A stretch of 32,392 nucleotides of DNA, taken from the NCBI GenBank assembly GCA_021769225.1, contig JAETTH010000018.1:1-32392 (forward strand), written 5' to 3'. Both the position numbers and the translations under genes were made by a program. Below, piece by piece: positions 1 through 9,090 of this stretch. The DNA is from Erysipelotrichaceae bacterium (GTDB taxonomy: Bacteria > Bacillota > Clostridia > TANB77 > CAG-508). Each line of letters opens with the position of its first letter. Within the stretch, counting starts at the first letter, position 1. The notes under the pieces are model-generated. The model did not search any database. It saw only the letters and a list, made by a program, of their open reading frames with translations, and was not told the origin of the DNA.

Positions 1-309
1 TTCCTTTGGCATAAACAGTATTTGAAAAACTATTTGTATATCATAATAAAATGAGAAATATGTGTATGTATAATTAGATTTTATGTCATAAACACATAAA
101 CAGTATTTTTGTTCTAGTAGTAAAATGACAAACGTCCAAAAATATGAAGAAGATTTTCTATACCGGTAAAGGTTATGTCTAGAAAATATAGAGGAAAGTT
201 TTTAAACGTAAATTGTAAAAGTAAAATCCAATTACAATATATAATAATCAAATGTAACGTCACATTAACTACCTGTCATTTATAAAAGAAATTTTATTGT
301 AAACAAACC
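1..309. other. AT-rich intergenic stretch, no gene recognised
   Basis: I see no convincing reading frame, RNA gene or terminator here on either strand. The only structure noted is an imperfect 16-bp dyad at 251-266 (AATGT-a-ACGT-c-ACATT), about 45 bases upstream of the -35 box of the rimP promoter. It could be an operator, but nothing in the sequence ties it to a known regulator. Confidence 0.5.
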
Positions 310-338
310 TTGACATTTGAAGGGAAATATAGTAAAAT
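310..338 (+). promoter_or_regulatory. Sigma-A type promoter of the rimP-truB operon
   Basis: TTGACA at 310-315 and TAAAAT at 333-338 are separated by exactly 17 bases, a near-consensus vegetative promoter. Transcription would begin around 345, giving a leader of about 70 bases before rimP. Confidence 0.85.
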
Positions 339-361
339 AAGGAAGCATAAGAAAAGACTAG

Positions 362-397
362 AAGAGTGGGAACAAATCCCACTCTTAAGTTTTGTTT
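362..397 (+). promoter_or_regulatory. rimP leader hairpin followed by a U-rich tract
   Basis: A perfect 9-bp stem, AAGAGTGGG (362-370) with CCCACTCTT (378-386), closes a 7-base loop and is followed by the T-rich stretch 387-397. The rimP ribosome binding site AGGAGG (398-403) comes directly after. Hairpin leaders upstream of rimP are known in Firmicutes. The layout could act as an attenuator, or mask the ribosome binding site, for the whole operon; which one is inference. Confidence 0.65.
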
Positions 398-414
398 AGG
401 AGGCGAAAGAAAAT

Positions 415-873
415 TTGGCAAATATAGAGGAAAAAGTAGAAAAATTGATTAAAGAAAAAGTCGAAAAAATAGGATATAACCTATATGACGTCATTTACGT
501 AAAAGAAGGGAAAGAATATTTTCTACGAATATTTATTGATAAACCAGAAGGAATTGATTTAAATGATTGTGAAAAAGTGAATAATGAAATTACCGACTTA
601 TTAGATGAAGCAAACTATATCAAAGAACAGTACTTCTTAGAAGTATCATCACCAGGTGTAGAAAGAATTTTAAGAAAAGACAATCATTTAAAAGACAATA
701 TAGGAAATGAAGTAGAAATCAATTTATTTAAACCAGTTGAAAAGCAAAAACAATTTATTGGAATTTTAATAGATTTTGATGACAATTATATCGTGATAGA
801 AATGGCAGGAAAAAAACAAGAATTAGAACGAAAAAACATATCGTTAATAAAAACAATATATCATTGGGATTAA
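415..873 (+). CDS. rimP: Ribosome maturation factor RimP
   Basis: RimP is a cytoplasmic factor that helps assemble the 30S subunit. The 152-residue product has the family length and layout: an N-terminal alpha/beta domain of about 80 residues ending in a VSSPGVER segment (the family's S-PG--R signature), then an SH3-like C-terminal domain. The start is TTG, chosen because AGGAGG lies 11 bases upstream and no better start is near. It is the first gene of the operon, directly followed by nusA, which is the normal order in bacteria. The hairpin leader just upstream probably influences its expression. Identification is firm. Confidence 0.96.
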   Translation: MANIEEKVEKLIKEKVEKIGYNLYDVIYVKEGKEYFLRIFIDKPEGIDLNDCEKVNNEITDLLDEANYIKEQYFLEVSSPGVERILRKDNHLKDNIGNEVEINLFKPVEKQKQFIGILIDFDDNYIVIEMAGKKQELERKNISLIKTIYHWD

Positions 874-891
874 AAGGAGGAACTAAGAAAA

Positions 892-2016
892 ATGAAAGGA
901 ATCGATAACAAAGAACTAATTATAGCAATGGAGGAGTTAGAAAAAGAAAAAGGAATCAAAAAAGAATACCTTTTAGAATCAATTGAAACAGCATTAGTAA
1001 CAGCATATAAGAGAAATTATGATTCTGCAGAAAATGTAAAAGTGACGATGGATGAAATATCAGGAGCAATTCATATATATGCAGTAAAAGAAGTTGTAGA
1101 AGTAGTAGAAGATGCAAATCTACAAATCAGTTTAACAGAAGCTAGAAAAATCAATAAAAAGATAGAAATAGGAGATAGTGTAGATCTAGAACTTACTCCA
1201 AAAGAATTCGGAAGAATTGCTGCAGGAACAGCAAAACAAGTCATTATCCAGAAATTAAGAGAAGCTGAAAGAGATATTATCTTTAATGAATTCAATGAAA
1301 GAAAAGGAGAAATTGTTTCAGGGATTATCCAAAAAGCAGAAGGAGGAACTGTAATCGTTGATTTAGGAAGATTAGAAGGAATCATGCCAATCAAAGAACA
1401 AATTCCTACTGAACATTACCATGTTAATGACAAAATAAGAGCTGTTGTCGTAGATGTAGAAAGAGGACTAAAAGGAGCACCACAAGTTATCATATCAAGA
1501 AGTAGCGGAGATTTTGTAAGAAAACTATTTGAACTTGAAATCCCAGAGATATATGAAGGATTAATTGAGATCAAAAGCGTATCAAGAGATCCAGGAAATA
1601 GATGTAAAGTTGCAGTATACTCTCAAAACCCAAACATTGATCCAGTTGGATCTTGTGTAGGTCAAAAGGGAATTCGTATTCAAAATATTATCAATGAATT
1701 ACATGGAGAAAAAATTGATGTAATTGAGTGGAATGAAGACATTTCTATTTTCATATCAGCGGCTTTACTTCCAGCACAAGTATTAGCAGTAGATATCAAA
1801 GAAGAAGAAAGATTTGCACAAGTGATTGTTCCAGATGATCAATTATCATTAGCAATTGGAAAAGCAGGTCAAAATGCACGTTTAGCAGCAAAATTAACAA
1901 ATTGGAAAATTGATATTAAAAGTGAATCTGCTTTCCGTCAAATGATTGCTGAATTAAACCAAGAAGATCAAGAACAAGAAAATATGGAACAAGAACAAAA
2001 AATTGAAGAAGAATAG
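892..2016 (+). CDS. nusA: Transcription elongation/termination factor NusA
   Basis: NusA binds RNA polymerase and nascent RNA and modulates pausing, termination and antitermination. At 374 residues it matches the short Gram-positive form that lacks the C-terminal repeats found in Proteobacteria. Visible parts are the N-terminal polymerase-binding domain (about 1-130), an S1 domain starting near residue 137 (GEIVSGIIQKAEGGT), and two KH domains with their GxxG loops (VGQKG near 255 and IGKAG near 323). A Glu/Gln-rich tail ends the protein. AAGGAGGA precedes the ATG. The stop is TAG. It sits between rimP and rnpM as usual. Confidence 0.97.
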   Translation: MKGIDNKELIIAMEELEKEKGIKKEYLLESIETALVTAYKRNYDSAENVKVTMDEISGAIHIYAVKEVVEVVEDANLQISLTEARKINKKIEIGDSVDLELTPKEFGRIAAGTAKQVIIQKLREAERDIIFNEFNERKGEIVSGIIQKAEGGTVIVDLGRLEGIMPIKEQIPTEHYHVNDKIRAVVVDVERGLKGAPQVIISRSSGDFVRKLFELEIPEIYEGLIEIKSVSRDPGNRCKVAVYSQNPNIDPVGSCVGQKGIRIQNIINELHGEKIDVIEWNEDISIFISAALLPAQVLAVDIKEEERFAQVIVPDDQLSLAIGKAGQNARLAAKLTNWKIDIKSESAFRQMIAELNQEDQEQENMEQEQKIEEE

Positions 2017-2064
2017 ACAAATTAAAGCGAAATAGTGAATAAAATAGATAAAAGAGGTGTATCT

Positions 2065-2325
2065 ATGAAAAAAATACCACAAAGAACCTGTATAGGGTGT
2101 GGGCAAATTAAAGCAAAGAAAGAACTAATTCGAGTAGTAAAAGACAAAGAAGGAAATATTAGTATCGATCGCACTGGAAAAGCAAATGGCAGAGGAGCTT
2201 ATCTTTGTGATGATATTAGCTGTTTAGAAAAAGCAATAAAAGCAAAAAAATTAGAAAGAACTTTTGAAATGAAGATTGATGAAACAGTCTATGAGAATTT
2301 AAGAGGTGTCATTGTTGATAAATAA
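2065..2325 (+). CDS. rnpM: YlxR family RNA-binding protein (RnpM)
   Basis: This is the small YlxR protein found between nusA and infB in Firmicutes, recently linked to RNase P RNA binding and named RnpM. The 86-residue product carries the family signature RTCIGCGQ near the N-terminus and GRGAYLC in the middle. A longer frame opens at a GTG at 2035, but AAAGAGGTG at 2051-2058 is correctly spaced from the ATG at 2065, and families of this type begin a few residues before the CIGC motif, so 2065 is preferred. The 3' end overlaps the start of the next gene, suggesting translational coupling. Confidence 0.92.
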   Translation: MKKIPQRTCIGCGQIKAKKELIRVVKDKEGNISIDRTGKANGRGAYLCDDISCLEKAIKAKKLERTFEMKIDETVYENLRGVIVDK

Positions 2326-2632
2326 AATAAATGGATTGATAGGGTTAGCATCCAAAGCTGGAAAAGTTTCTTTTGGAACAGATGCAACAAAAGAAGCAAT
2401 TCAAAAAGGAAAAGTAAAACTAGTCATTGTAGCAGAAGACGCATCAGAAAAATTAAAAGAAAATTTTGAGTTTTTATGTAAGAAAGAAAAGGTTGATATT
2501 GTGATTTATGGAAAAATAGAGAACTTAAGTAAAACAATTGGAAAAAATAATAAAGCAGTAATTGGGATTAAAGAAATAAACTTAGCCAAAGAAATAAAAA
2601 AGAACATTAATGGGGGTGATATTATTGGGTAA
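2315..2632 (+). CDS. ylxQ: L7Ae-family ribosomal/RNA-binding protein YlxQ
   Basis: A protein of about 105 residues of the L7Ae/L30e fold, which binds kink-turn RNA. The N-terminal stretch [15 protein letters not shown] and the later [11 protein letters not shown] segment are typical of YlxQ. The start is uncertain: AAGAGGTG (2301-2308) best serves the TTG at 2315, while a GTG at 2306 is an alternative inside that same motif. It overlaps the end of rnpM by 11 bases and overlaps infB at its own end. Position between rnpM and infB is the standard Firmicutes order. Confidence 0.88.
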   Translation: MINKINGLIGLASKAGKVSFGTDATKEAIQKGKVKLVIVAEDASEKLKENFEFLCKKEKVDIVIYGKIENLSKTIGKNNKAVIGIKEINLAKEIKKNINGGDIIG

Positions 2633-5600
2633 GATGAAAGTACATGAACTAGCAAAAGAACTAGGCTTAACCAGTAAAGATATAATTGCAAAGGCAAGTG
2701 AACTAGGGGTTGAATTAAAAAGCCATTTAAGTGCAATTGAAGATAATGATGTTGCAAAAATAAGAGCAGGAATAGGGAAAAAATCGGATCCTGTTAAAGA
2801 GGAAAAGAAATCCGATAAAAAGGTAGAGCAAAAGGAAAAGAAGGAAAATAAAAAAGAATCTACCCCTGTTATTATTCGTAGAGAAGTCATTATTTCAGAT
2901 GAAGAACAAGCAAAAAAGGAAGAAGAGAAAAGAAAACAAAAAGAACATGAAAAACAAGTGGGATTTGTAGAAAGAAAGCAAAATCAAGATTTTAATATTG
3001 TATATCGTAATAAACCAACAAAACCACTTACTGTCAATGAATTATTGGGAATTAAGAAAGAAGAACCTAAAAAAGAGCCTGTAAAGCCAGAAGAGAAAAA
3101 ACAAGATATGCCAAAACAAGAGCCAGTAAAAGTAGAAAAAACAGAAATCATAGTTGAAGAGAAAAAAGAAATCGAAGAGAATAAGGAACAAAAACCAGCT
3201 TATTCAAATCCAAATTATCAACCCAATAATAATCGCCAACAAAATAACGGTGGATATAACAATAACTATCGTGGTAATCATAACCAAGGGTATAATAATA
3301 GTAATAATTATCGTAGCAACAACCCAAATGGCAATCATAGTAATTATCAACGAAATAGCAACCGTCAGCAAAATAATGGTGGATATAACAACAACTATCA
3401 TGGTAATAATCAAGGATATAATAATGGTAATAATTATCGTGGTAACAACCAAAATGGTAACAATAATTACCGTAACAATTATCAACAAAATAATAACGGA
3501 TATAACAGAAATAACAACCAACAAAGTAATAATTATACAAGAAGACCTTTAGATGAAAAAGGGATTGAAAAAAATATTAAAAATATCATGGCAAATGATA
3601 TTATTGAAAAAGAAAATGTAAGAGAATATTCTAATCGTGCTATTGATAAGGAAAAAAGTAGTCGTTATGAAGATGCGAAAGCTAAAAAAGGAACAAAAGC
3701 AAAAAGAGGAGGAAGATTCTCAGAAGATTTTAATGAAGGTAAATTAAAAGATTTAAAACAAGAAAGTAAGCTTTCTCATATGTTTAATGAACAAGATGGT
3801 GGAATGCTAGATTACTATGATTTAACAACAGAAAGAGGAAGAAGAAATAAAAAGAAAGCTCAAAGAAATGATGAAGAGCGTAATAAGCAAAAAATCTTTA
3901 AATTAACTGAAATTACAATTCCAGAAACCATTACAGTAAAAGACTTAGCAACTGAATTGAAAAAAACAAGTGCAGAAATCATTAAAAAATTATTTAGTTA
4001 TGGTGTTATGGCAACATTAAATAATGAAATTGACTTTGATACAGCATTTTTAATTGCAGGAGAATTTGGTGTAACAGCTAATAAGAAAGAAACTGTGACA
4101 GAAGAAGATATTTTATTTGATGATTCTGAAGATGATGAAAGTGAATTAGAAGAAAGACCACCAGTTGTTGTTGTTATGGGACACGTTGACCATGGTAAAA
4201 CATCACTTTTAGATGCTGTTCGTTCAACAAATGTAATAGAAGGAGAAGCAGGAGGAATTACACAGCATATTGGTGCATACAAAGTAAATGTCAATGGAAG
4301 AGAAATTACTTTCTTAGATACTCCGGGACATGAAGCATTTACTGCAATGCGTGCAAGAGGTGCTCAAATTACAGATATTGCAATCTTAGTTGTAGCTGCA
4401 GATGATGGAGTAATGCCTCAAACTGTTGAAGCAATTAATCATGCAAAATCAGCAGGTATCCCAATTATTGTAGCAGTTAATAAAATTGATTTACCAGGTG
4501 CTAATATTGAAAAAATCAAACAAGAATTAATGAAATATGATCTAGTTCCAGAAGAATGGGGTGGAGACACTATTTTTGTTCCAATCTCTGCAAAGAAGAA
4601 AATGAATATTGATACTTTACTAGAAATGGTACTACTTGTTGCAGATATGAAGGAATTAAAAGCAAATCCACATAAACAAGCTAAAGGTGCAGTTATCGAA
4701 GCAAGACTAGATAAAGCCAAAGGACCAATTGCTTCTATTCTAGTACAAAGAGGAACTTTAGATGTTGGTGATACTATTGTAGTAGGTTCATCAATTGGTA
4801 GAATTAGGGCAATGAAAAATGATAAAGGACAAAAAGTAAAGAAAGCTGGACCTTCTACTCCTGTAGAGATCATGGGATTAACAGAAGTTCCAGAAGCTGG
4901 AGATACTTTCTATGAAGTAAAAGATGAAAAAACTGCAAAACACTTAATTGAAAGAAGAAAGAGAAGTCAAAGAGAGCAATCTATTAATGCAACTTCAAGA
5001 GTGACATTAGATGATCTATTTAATCAAATTGAAAAAGGTAACTTAAAACAATTAAATATTATTGTAAAAGCAGACGTTCAAGGAACTGTAGAAGCAGTAA
5101 AACAATCTTTAGAAAAACTTACAAACGAAGAAGTTGAAGTAAAAGTAATTCATGCTAATGCAGGAGCTGTAACAGAATCAGATGTAACATTAGCAAAAGT
5201 TTCCAATGCTATTATCATTGCATTTAATGTAAGACCAAATGCAATTGCAAAAGACATTGCTGCAAAAGATGGAGTACAAATCAAACAATATTCTGTTATT
5301 TACCAAGCAATTGAAGATGTACAGGATGCAATGAAAGGATTATTAGATCCAAAATTTGAAGAAAAAGTAATTGGAAATGCAATCGTAAGACAAACATTTA
5401 AAGTATCTGGAGTAGGAACAATTGCAGGATGTTATGTAACAGATGGTAAGTTAGAAAGAAATGCCGGTGTAAGAGTAATCAGAGACGATGTTGTAATACA
5501 TGATGGAAAACTAGTATCCTTAAAGAGATTCAAAGATGATGTCAAAGAAGCGGCAAAAGGATATGAGTGTGGATTACAAATCGAAAATTACAATGACATT

Positions 5601-5651
5601 AAAGAAGAAGATATTATTGAAGCATACATTATGGAAGAAGTAAAAAGATAA
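2625..5651 (+). CDS. infB: Translation initiation factor IF-2
   Basis: IF-2 is the GTPase that delivers initiator tRNA to the 30S subunit and promotes subunit joining. The start is set at the TTG at 2625, with GGGGGTG 6 bases upstream; the resulting N-terminus ([13 protein letters not shown]) lines up with the known start of Bacillus IF-2. An upstream ATG at 2610 lies too close to the Shine-Dalgarno motif. Order of parts: IF2_N helical domain (1-50), a Lys/Glu-rich linker, an unusual Asn/Tyr/Gly/Gln-rich tract (about 195-305), a second IF2_N-like segment (about 430-480), then the G domain with GHVDHGKT at 519-526, DTPGH near 565 and NKID near 620, followed by the C-terminal domains. Length is about 1008 residues, long because of the low-complexity tract. 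It overlaps ylxQ by 8 bases. Confidence 0.96.
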   Translation: MGKMKVHELAKELGLTSKDIIAKASELGVELKSHLSAIEDNDVAKIRAGIGKKSDPVKEEKKSDKKVEQKEKKENKKESTPVIIRREVIISDEEQAKKEEEKRKQKEHEKQVGFVERKQNQDFNIVYRNKPTKPLTVNELLGIKKEEPKKEPVKPEEKKQDMPKQEPVKVEKTEIIVEEKKEIEENKEQKPAYSNPNYQPNNNRQQNNGGYNNNYRGNHNQGYNNSNNYRSNNPNGNHSNYQRNSNRQQNNGGYNNNYHGNNQGYNNGNNYRGNNQNGNNNYRNNYQQNNNGYNRNNNQQSNNYTRRPLDEKGIEKNIKNIMANDIIEKENVREYSNRAIDKEKSSRYEDAKAKKGTKAKRGGRFSEDFNEGKLKDLKQESKLSHMFNEQDGGMLDYYDLTTERGRRNKKKAQRNDEERNKQKIFKLTEITIPETITVKDLATELKKTSAEIIKKLFSYGVMATLNNEIDFDTAFLIAGEFGVTANKKETVTEEDILFDDSEDDESELEERPPVVVVMGHVDHGKTSLLDAVRSTNVIEGEAGGITQHIGAYKVNVNGREITFLDTPGHEAFTAMRARGAQITDIAILVVAADDGVMPQTVEAINHAKSAGIPIIVAVNKIDLPGANIEKIKQELMKYDLVPEEWGGDTIFVPISAKKKMNIDTLLEMVLLVADMKELKANPHKQAKGAVIEARLDKAKGPIASILVQRGTLDVGDTIVVGSSIGRIRAMKNDKGQKVKKAGPSTPVEIMGLTEVPEAGDTFYEVKDEKTAKHLIERRKRSQREQSINATSRVTLDDLFNQIEKGNLKQLNIIVKADVQGTVEAVKQSLEKLTNEEVEVKVIHANAGAVTESDVTLAKVSNAIIIAFNVRPNAIAKDIAAKDGVQIKQYSVIYQAIEDVQDAMKGLLDPKFEEKVIGNAIVRQTFKVSGVGTIAGCYVTDGKLERNAGVRVIRDDVVIHDGKLVSLKRFKDDVKEAAKGYECGLQIENYNDIKEEDIIEAYIMEEVKR
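3234..3491 (+). repeat. 129-bp tandem duplication inside infB (Asn/Tyr/Gly-rich)
   Basis: Two copies of 129 bp (43 codons) lie head to tail, 3234-3362 and 3363-3491. Each begins with an Arg codon followed by [11 protein letters not shown]. The copies have diverged mostly at third positions, so selection appears to keep the amino-acid composition. Confidence 0.7.
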
Positions 5652-5733
5652 ATTTATAAAAAAAGAGAAAATAAAAGTATGATTCAAATAAAATTCGGTA
5701 AAACTAACAAAAAGAAAAGGAAGGACAAGAACA

Positions 5734-6091
5734 ATGCCTAAAAATAATAATAGACTTCGGACGTATAAACGAAGAATTAAAAAAGGAAATTAGTAATATA
5801 ATTAGTTATGAATTAAAAAATCCAAATGCAACTGGACTAATTAGTGTTACTGAAGTAAAAATAACACCAGATTTAAAATATGCAAAAGTTTTTGTTAGTA
5901 TTTTAAATGCCAAAAGTGATCAAGAAACTTTAGAAGCACTAAAACAATCAGTAGGATATATCCGTTCAGAGGTAGCAAAAAGAGTCAATTTAAGAATTAC
6001 TCCAGAACTTATCTTTGAACAAGATACATCGCTGGAATATGGAGCGAAAATTGATTCTATTATTGAAAAGTTAAAAAACGAAGGGGAATAA
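5734..6091 (+). CDS. rbfA: Ribosome-binding factor A, requires a +1 frameshift at CGG
   Basis: RbfA helps mature the 5' end of 16S rRNA and is needed in the cold. The gene starts with ATG at 5734 behind AGGAAGGA (5718-5725), but the zero frame reads CGG at 5758-5760 and stops at TAG 5791-5793. If C5758 is skipped, the frame continues GGA CGT ATA... to TAA at 6089-6091 and gives a 118-residue RbfA of normal length: MPKNNNRL-GRINEELKKEI, then YELKNPNATGLISVTEV and PDLKYAKVFVS, the family core. The downstream frame holds no ATG, GTG or TTG from its upstream stop (5705) to its end, so internal initiation cannot explain it. The reading is join(5734..5757,5759..6091). Position between infB and nrnA is standard. 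Either recoding or a one-base assembly error must be invoked. Confidence 0.9.
5755..5761 (+). other. Putative +1 frameshift site CTT-CGG-A in rbfA
   Basis: Zero-frame codons are CTT (5755-5757) and CGG (5758-5760). Skipping C5758 places GGA (Gly) in the A site and restores RbfA. A tRNA-Leu with anticodon GAG could re-pair from CUU to UUC. There is no Shine-Dalgarno-like motif directly upstream and no stop codon in the A site, so the site differs from that of prfB. Confidence 0.75.
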
Positions 6092-6094
6092 AAG

Positions 6095-7045
6095 ATGACT
6101 TTAGACAATATAAAACAAGAAATTAATAAAGCAAATTCAATTATTCTATTAACACACGAAAATCCAGATGGAGATGCAATTGGTTCGAGTTTAGCATTTC
6201 ATTTAGCACTAAAAGAATATGGAAAGGAATCAGATGTTGTAATACCTGATTATCCCAAAACATATAGCTTCCTTCCAGGAGCAGAAGAGATAAAAACAGA
6301 GGGAAGACAAGAAACCTATGATTTAGCAATTGCATTAGATTGTGCCGATATTAAAAGGCTAAATGGTTTTGCAAGTTACTTTGAAAATGCCAAAACAAGA
6401 ATTATGATTGATCACCATAGTAAAAATACTATGTTTGGAGATGTAAACTATGTAAATCCGGTAGCTCCAGCTTGTAGTCAAATTTTAATTACAGTACTTG
6501 GGTATATGGGAATTGAAATTAACAAAGAGATTGGAACTTGTATTTTAGCTGGAATTATTACAGATACCGGTGGATTTAAGTATTCTAGTGTAACAGCAGA
6601 AACATTTGAATTTGTTTCTGAGCTTTTAGGAAAAGGAATTAATGTATCTAACATTTATCGTAGAGTTTTAGAGATTAAAACAAGACCAAATTTTGAGCTA
6701 ACTAAAATTGCAATGAATCGTTTAGAATTCTTAGAAAATGGAAGAATTACCTTTACATATATCACCAAAGAGGATTTAGAAAAAGTAGAAGCTCAAACTG
6801 GTGATTATGAAGGAATCGTTGAAATGGGTAGAGGAATTGAAGGTGTTGAAGTTTCTGTTTTCTTAAGAGAAGAGGATAATGGTTTTAAAGCATCTCTTCG
6901 TTCTAATGACTATGTCAATGTTGCAGATGTGTGTTTAATGTTTGGTGGCGGTGGACATATCAAAGCTGCTGGATGTAATTTACAAGGAAATGTTGAACAA
7001 GTAAAAACAAAGATTGTAAATGAAATTAAAAAGTATTTAAAATAG
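6095..7045 (+). CDS. nrnA: DHH-family oligoribonuclease / pAp phosphatase NrnA
   Basis: NrnA degrades very short RNAs and dephosphorylates 3'-phosphoadenosine 5'-phosphate in the cytoplasm. The 316-residue protein has the complete DHH/DHHA1 layout: NPDGDAIGSS with metal-binding Asp residues at 23-32, LDCAD near 82, the DHH triad at 106-108 (IDHHSKN), TDTGGFKYSS near 165, and the C-terminal substrate loop GGGGH at 284-288. The ATG lies 3 bases after the rbfA stop, with GGGG at 6083-6086 as ribosome binding site. The gene follows rbfA in most Firmicutes, so its place supports the call. Confidence 0.95.
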   Translation: MTLDNIKQEINKANSIILLTHENPDGDAIGSSLAFHLALKEYGKESDVVIPDYPKTYSFLPGAEEIKTEGRQETYDLAIALDCADIKRLNGFASYFENAKTRIMIDHHSKNTMFGDVNYVNPVAPACSQILITVLGYMGIEINKEIGTCILAGIITDTGGFKYSSVTAETFEFVSELLGKGINVSNIYRRVLEIKTRPNFELTKIAMNRLEFLENGRITFTYITKEDLEKVEAQTGDYEGIVEMGRGIEGVEVSVFLREEDNGFKASLRSNDYVNVADVCLMFGGGGHIKAAGCNLQGNVEQVKTKIVNEIKKYLK

Positions 7046-7070
7046 ATAGGAAAAATATTAGAGAAAAGTA

Positions 7071-7103
7071 AAAAATATATAGATAACCACTATATATTTT
7101 TTG
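7071..7103 (+). terminator. Weak AT-only hairpin between nrnA and truB
   Basis: A 12-bp stem (7071-7082 with 7090-7101) has a 7-base loop and ends in T residues. It contains only one G-C pair, so it is probably a leaky terminator or an mRNA-stability element inside the operon. Confidence 0.45.
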
Positions 7104-7122
7104 CTATTTAGGAGTAAGAATA

Positions 7123-7977
7123 ATGGATGGAATCATTGTAATATATAAACCAAAACAATATACTTCTCATGATGTCGTAGCTAAAGTAAAAAAAATTTTA
7201 GAAGAAAAAGTAGGACACACTGGAACCTTAGATCCTAATGCAACTGGAGTTCTTCCTTTATTAATTGGAAAAGGAACTTTACTTTCTAAATACCTAATTA
7301 ATCATGATAAAACATATATTGCAACAATTCAGTTAGGAAAAAGAACAGATACTCTAGATGAAGAAGGGATAGTCATAGAGAAAAAAGAAGTTTTGAAACA
7401 ATCCTTAGAAAAAGAAAATATAGAAAAGGTATTAAAAACTTTTTTAGGAGAGCAAGAACAAACACCTCCTATGTATTCTGCAATTAAGGTAAAAGGAAAA
7501 AAACTTTATGAATATGCTAGAAAAGGACAAACAGTAGAAATTCCTACAAGAAAAATTACAATTTATGAAATAAAGTTAATCAGAATACAAGAAGAATTAA
7601 AACAAATTGTAATAGAAGTGAGCTGCTCAAAGGGTACTTATATTCGTTCACTTTGTGATGATATTGCAAAGAAATTAAATACAATTGGATATATGAAAGA
7701 ATTAGAAAGAACAAAAGTCGGGCAGTTTAAATTAGAAGATACCATAACAATAGAAGAATTAGAAAAAGCAAAAGAAAATATGATTTCAGTAGAGGATTTC
7801 TTTCAAAACAAATCAGAAATTACTTTAGAACCCTCAAAATTAGAAATGTTCTTAAATGGTGTCAAATTAGACACAAACCAACAAGATCAAGTTTATCGAA
7901 TTTATGACCAGAAAAAATGCTTTATAGGAAGCGGGATAGTAGAGAATAAAAAACTAAAGCGAGATATTATTCTATAA
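7123..7977 (+). CDS. truB: tRNA pseudouridine(55) synthase TruB
   Basis: TruB converts U55 in the T-loop of tRNAs to pseudouridine. The 284-residue protein shows the family motif GHTGTLDPNATGVLP with the catalytic Asp at residue 37, followed by the K-YIATIQLGKRTDTLD segment, the YSAIKVKGKKLYEYAR motif and CSKGTYIRSLCDD. A small C-terminal domain follows. The ATG has TAGGAG about 8 bases upstream. In many Firmicutes ribF and rpsO come next, but here the operon ends with a terminator whose stem overlaps the final truB codons. Confidence 0.96.
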   Translation: MDGIIVIYKPKQYTSHDVVAKVKKILEEKVGHTGTLDPNATGVLPLLIGKGTLLSKYLINHDKTYIATIQLGKRTDTLDEEGIVIEKKEVLKQSLEKENIEKVLKTFLGEQEQTPPMYSAIKVKGKKLYEYARKGQTVEIPTRKITIYEIKLIRIQEELKQIVIEVSCSKGTYIRSLCDDIAKKLNTIGYMKELERTKVGQFKLEDTITIEELEKAKENMISVEDFFQNKSEITLEPSKLEMFLNGVKLDTNQQDQVYRIYDQKKCFIGSGIVENKKLKRDIIL

Positions 7978-7989
7978 TCTCGCTTTTTT
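7956..7989 (+). terminator. Terminator of the rimP-truB operon, overlapping the truB stop
   Basis: A 10-bp stem, AAAGCGAGAT (7956-7965) with ATCTCGCTTT (7977-7986), has an 11-base loop and a T tail. The left arm and loop lie in the last truB codons. The reverse complement also has a T-rich tail, so it can terminate the convergent gene at 8033-8872 as well. Confidence 0.88.
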
Positions 7990-8032
7990 CTATGCTATTT
8001 ATTATCCTTTATTTTGATTAATATTATATCCA

Positions 8033-8872
8033 TTAGGAAATTCGATAAAACAAACCAGGATTTTGAATTTCTGTATAATAAGAACCATCATAAATTGATT
8101 TTTCAGCATCTTTTAAAGGAACTTCTAAATAATAATTACAAATAAATTCTTGGTTTAGATTGTTTAAGATATGAATAGTAAACTTCATTTTAGGAGTAAT
8201 TTCTTCTAATAAAATATTAGCTCTTTTTAAAAGAGAACCATTAAATTCTAAAGAATCTGATGTATTTTGAATCGTTTGGTTTTCTTTTATATTTTTATTT
8301 ACAAATTCTAAAGTAATTGGATTATCATAGGTTTCATACATTTGAGGTTTAGTATAGTCAATTGTTTGATTAGCAGATAATATTTCATAAGAGATACTAA
8401 ATGGATTAGTAAGAGTTGTTAAATCAGATACTTTTCCAAATTCATAAATATTTTTGTAATTCAAACTTTGATTAGAACTTTCTTCTGTTATATCTGAGAC
8501 AAAAGAAATAGAATCAATCCATAAAGCTTGAATTGCTGTTTCATCAGAGTAACTGGTAGGAGAATTTAAATAAATTGCAATATCTGTATATTGACTAATA
8601 TCCATAATCCAAGAAGCAGAAGAAGTTTCTTCTTTTTGAACTCCAGAAGCACTACTATATAAAGCCACTTTCTCAATTGAAAAAACAGTAGAAGCATTTA
8701 AAGTAGAGAGATTTTCAATATTTGATTCAAAATTTACCTTTAAAAAGATACGATTGATGACTCGATAACATAAAAAGAGAAGTATTACAACTAATAAGAT
8801 AGTGATAATACTCTTAATAATTAGCCTTTTATTCAATTTCAACTTTAACTTTGATTGTTTTTCTTTTGTCAT
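8033..8872 (-). CDS. Unknown membrane-anchored extracytoplasmic protein
   Basis: I do not recognise this 279-residue protein. A short Lys-rich N-terminus (about 18 residues) precedes one hydrophobic segment (about 18-38, IIKSIITILLVVILLFLCY), which predicts a single-pass protein with its C-terminal 240 residues outside the cell. The outside part is rich in Ser, Thr, Asn and Ile and has one Cys near the end; no catalytic motif or LPxTG signal is visible. Reading the reverse strand, AGGAGG lies 4 bases before the ATG, and a plausible promoter is at 8908-8936, so the gene looks genuinely expressed. It is convergent with truB and shares its terminator. A role at the cell surface is inference only. 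Confidence 0.75.
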   Translation of the reverse strand: MTKEKQSKLKLKLNKRLIIKSIITILLVVILLFLCYRVINRIFLKVNFESNIENLSTLNASTVFSIEKVALYSSASGVQKEETSSASWIMDISQYTDIAIYLNSPTSYSDETAIQALWIDSISFVSDITEESSNQSLNYKNIYEFGKVSDLTTLTNPFSISYEILSANQTIDYTKPQMYETYDNPITLEFVNKNIKENQTIQNTSDSLEFNGSLLKRANILLEEITPKMKFTIHILNNLNQEFICNYYLEVPLKDAEKSIYDGSYYTEIQNPGLFYRIS

Positions 8873-8907
8873 AAGTCCTCCTAAGAATGATTACAAATAT
8901 TAAATAA

Positions 8908-8936
8908 AATCTATCATAAAATTGGGAAAAATGCAA
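8908..8936 (-). promoter_or_regulatory. Probable promoter of the reverse-strand membrane protein
   Basis: On the reverse strand TTGCAT (8936-8931) and TAGATT (8913-8908) are 17 bases apart, about 35 bases before the ATG at 8872. Confidence 0.5.
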
Positions 8937-9090
8937 ATACTAAAAATAAATTAGAATACTAGATAGAATAAGAAAAAAAGAGATAATAGAAAAAGAAGAA
9001 AGAAAATATATGAAAAAGAACTGGAAAAAGTAGTTGTAATCTCAAAGTCTCTATGGTAATATTTATTTACAAATAAATAGACTATAAATT

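Noticed and set aside
2035..2064. GTG at 2035 as the rnpM start
   Set aside because: No ribosome binding site at the right distance; AAAGAGGTG clearly serves the ATG at 2065.
3148..3552. Open frames of 106-132 codons on both strands opposite the infB low-complexity tract
   Set aside because: They are by-products of the repetitive AAT/TAT/GGT codons of infB, have extreme composition and no ribosome binding sites.
5679..5741. A 20-codon open frame (ATG at 5679) between infB and rbfA
   Set aside because: Lys/Asn-rich, no ribosome binding site, and explained by chance in AT-rich DNA; it ends inside the rbfA start region.
5758..5793. rbfA as a plain pseudogene
   Set aside because: The rest of the gene is intact, shows no second lesion, keeps its ribosome binding site, and a second gene has the identical kind of break at the only other forward-strand in-frame CGG.
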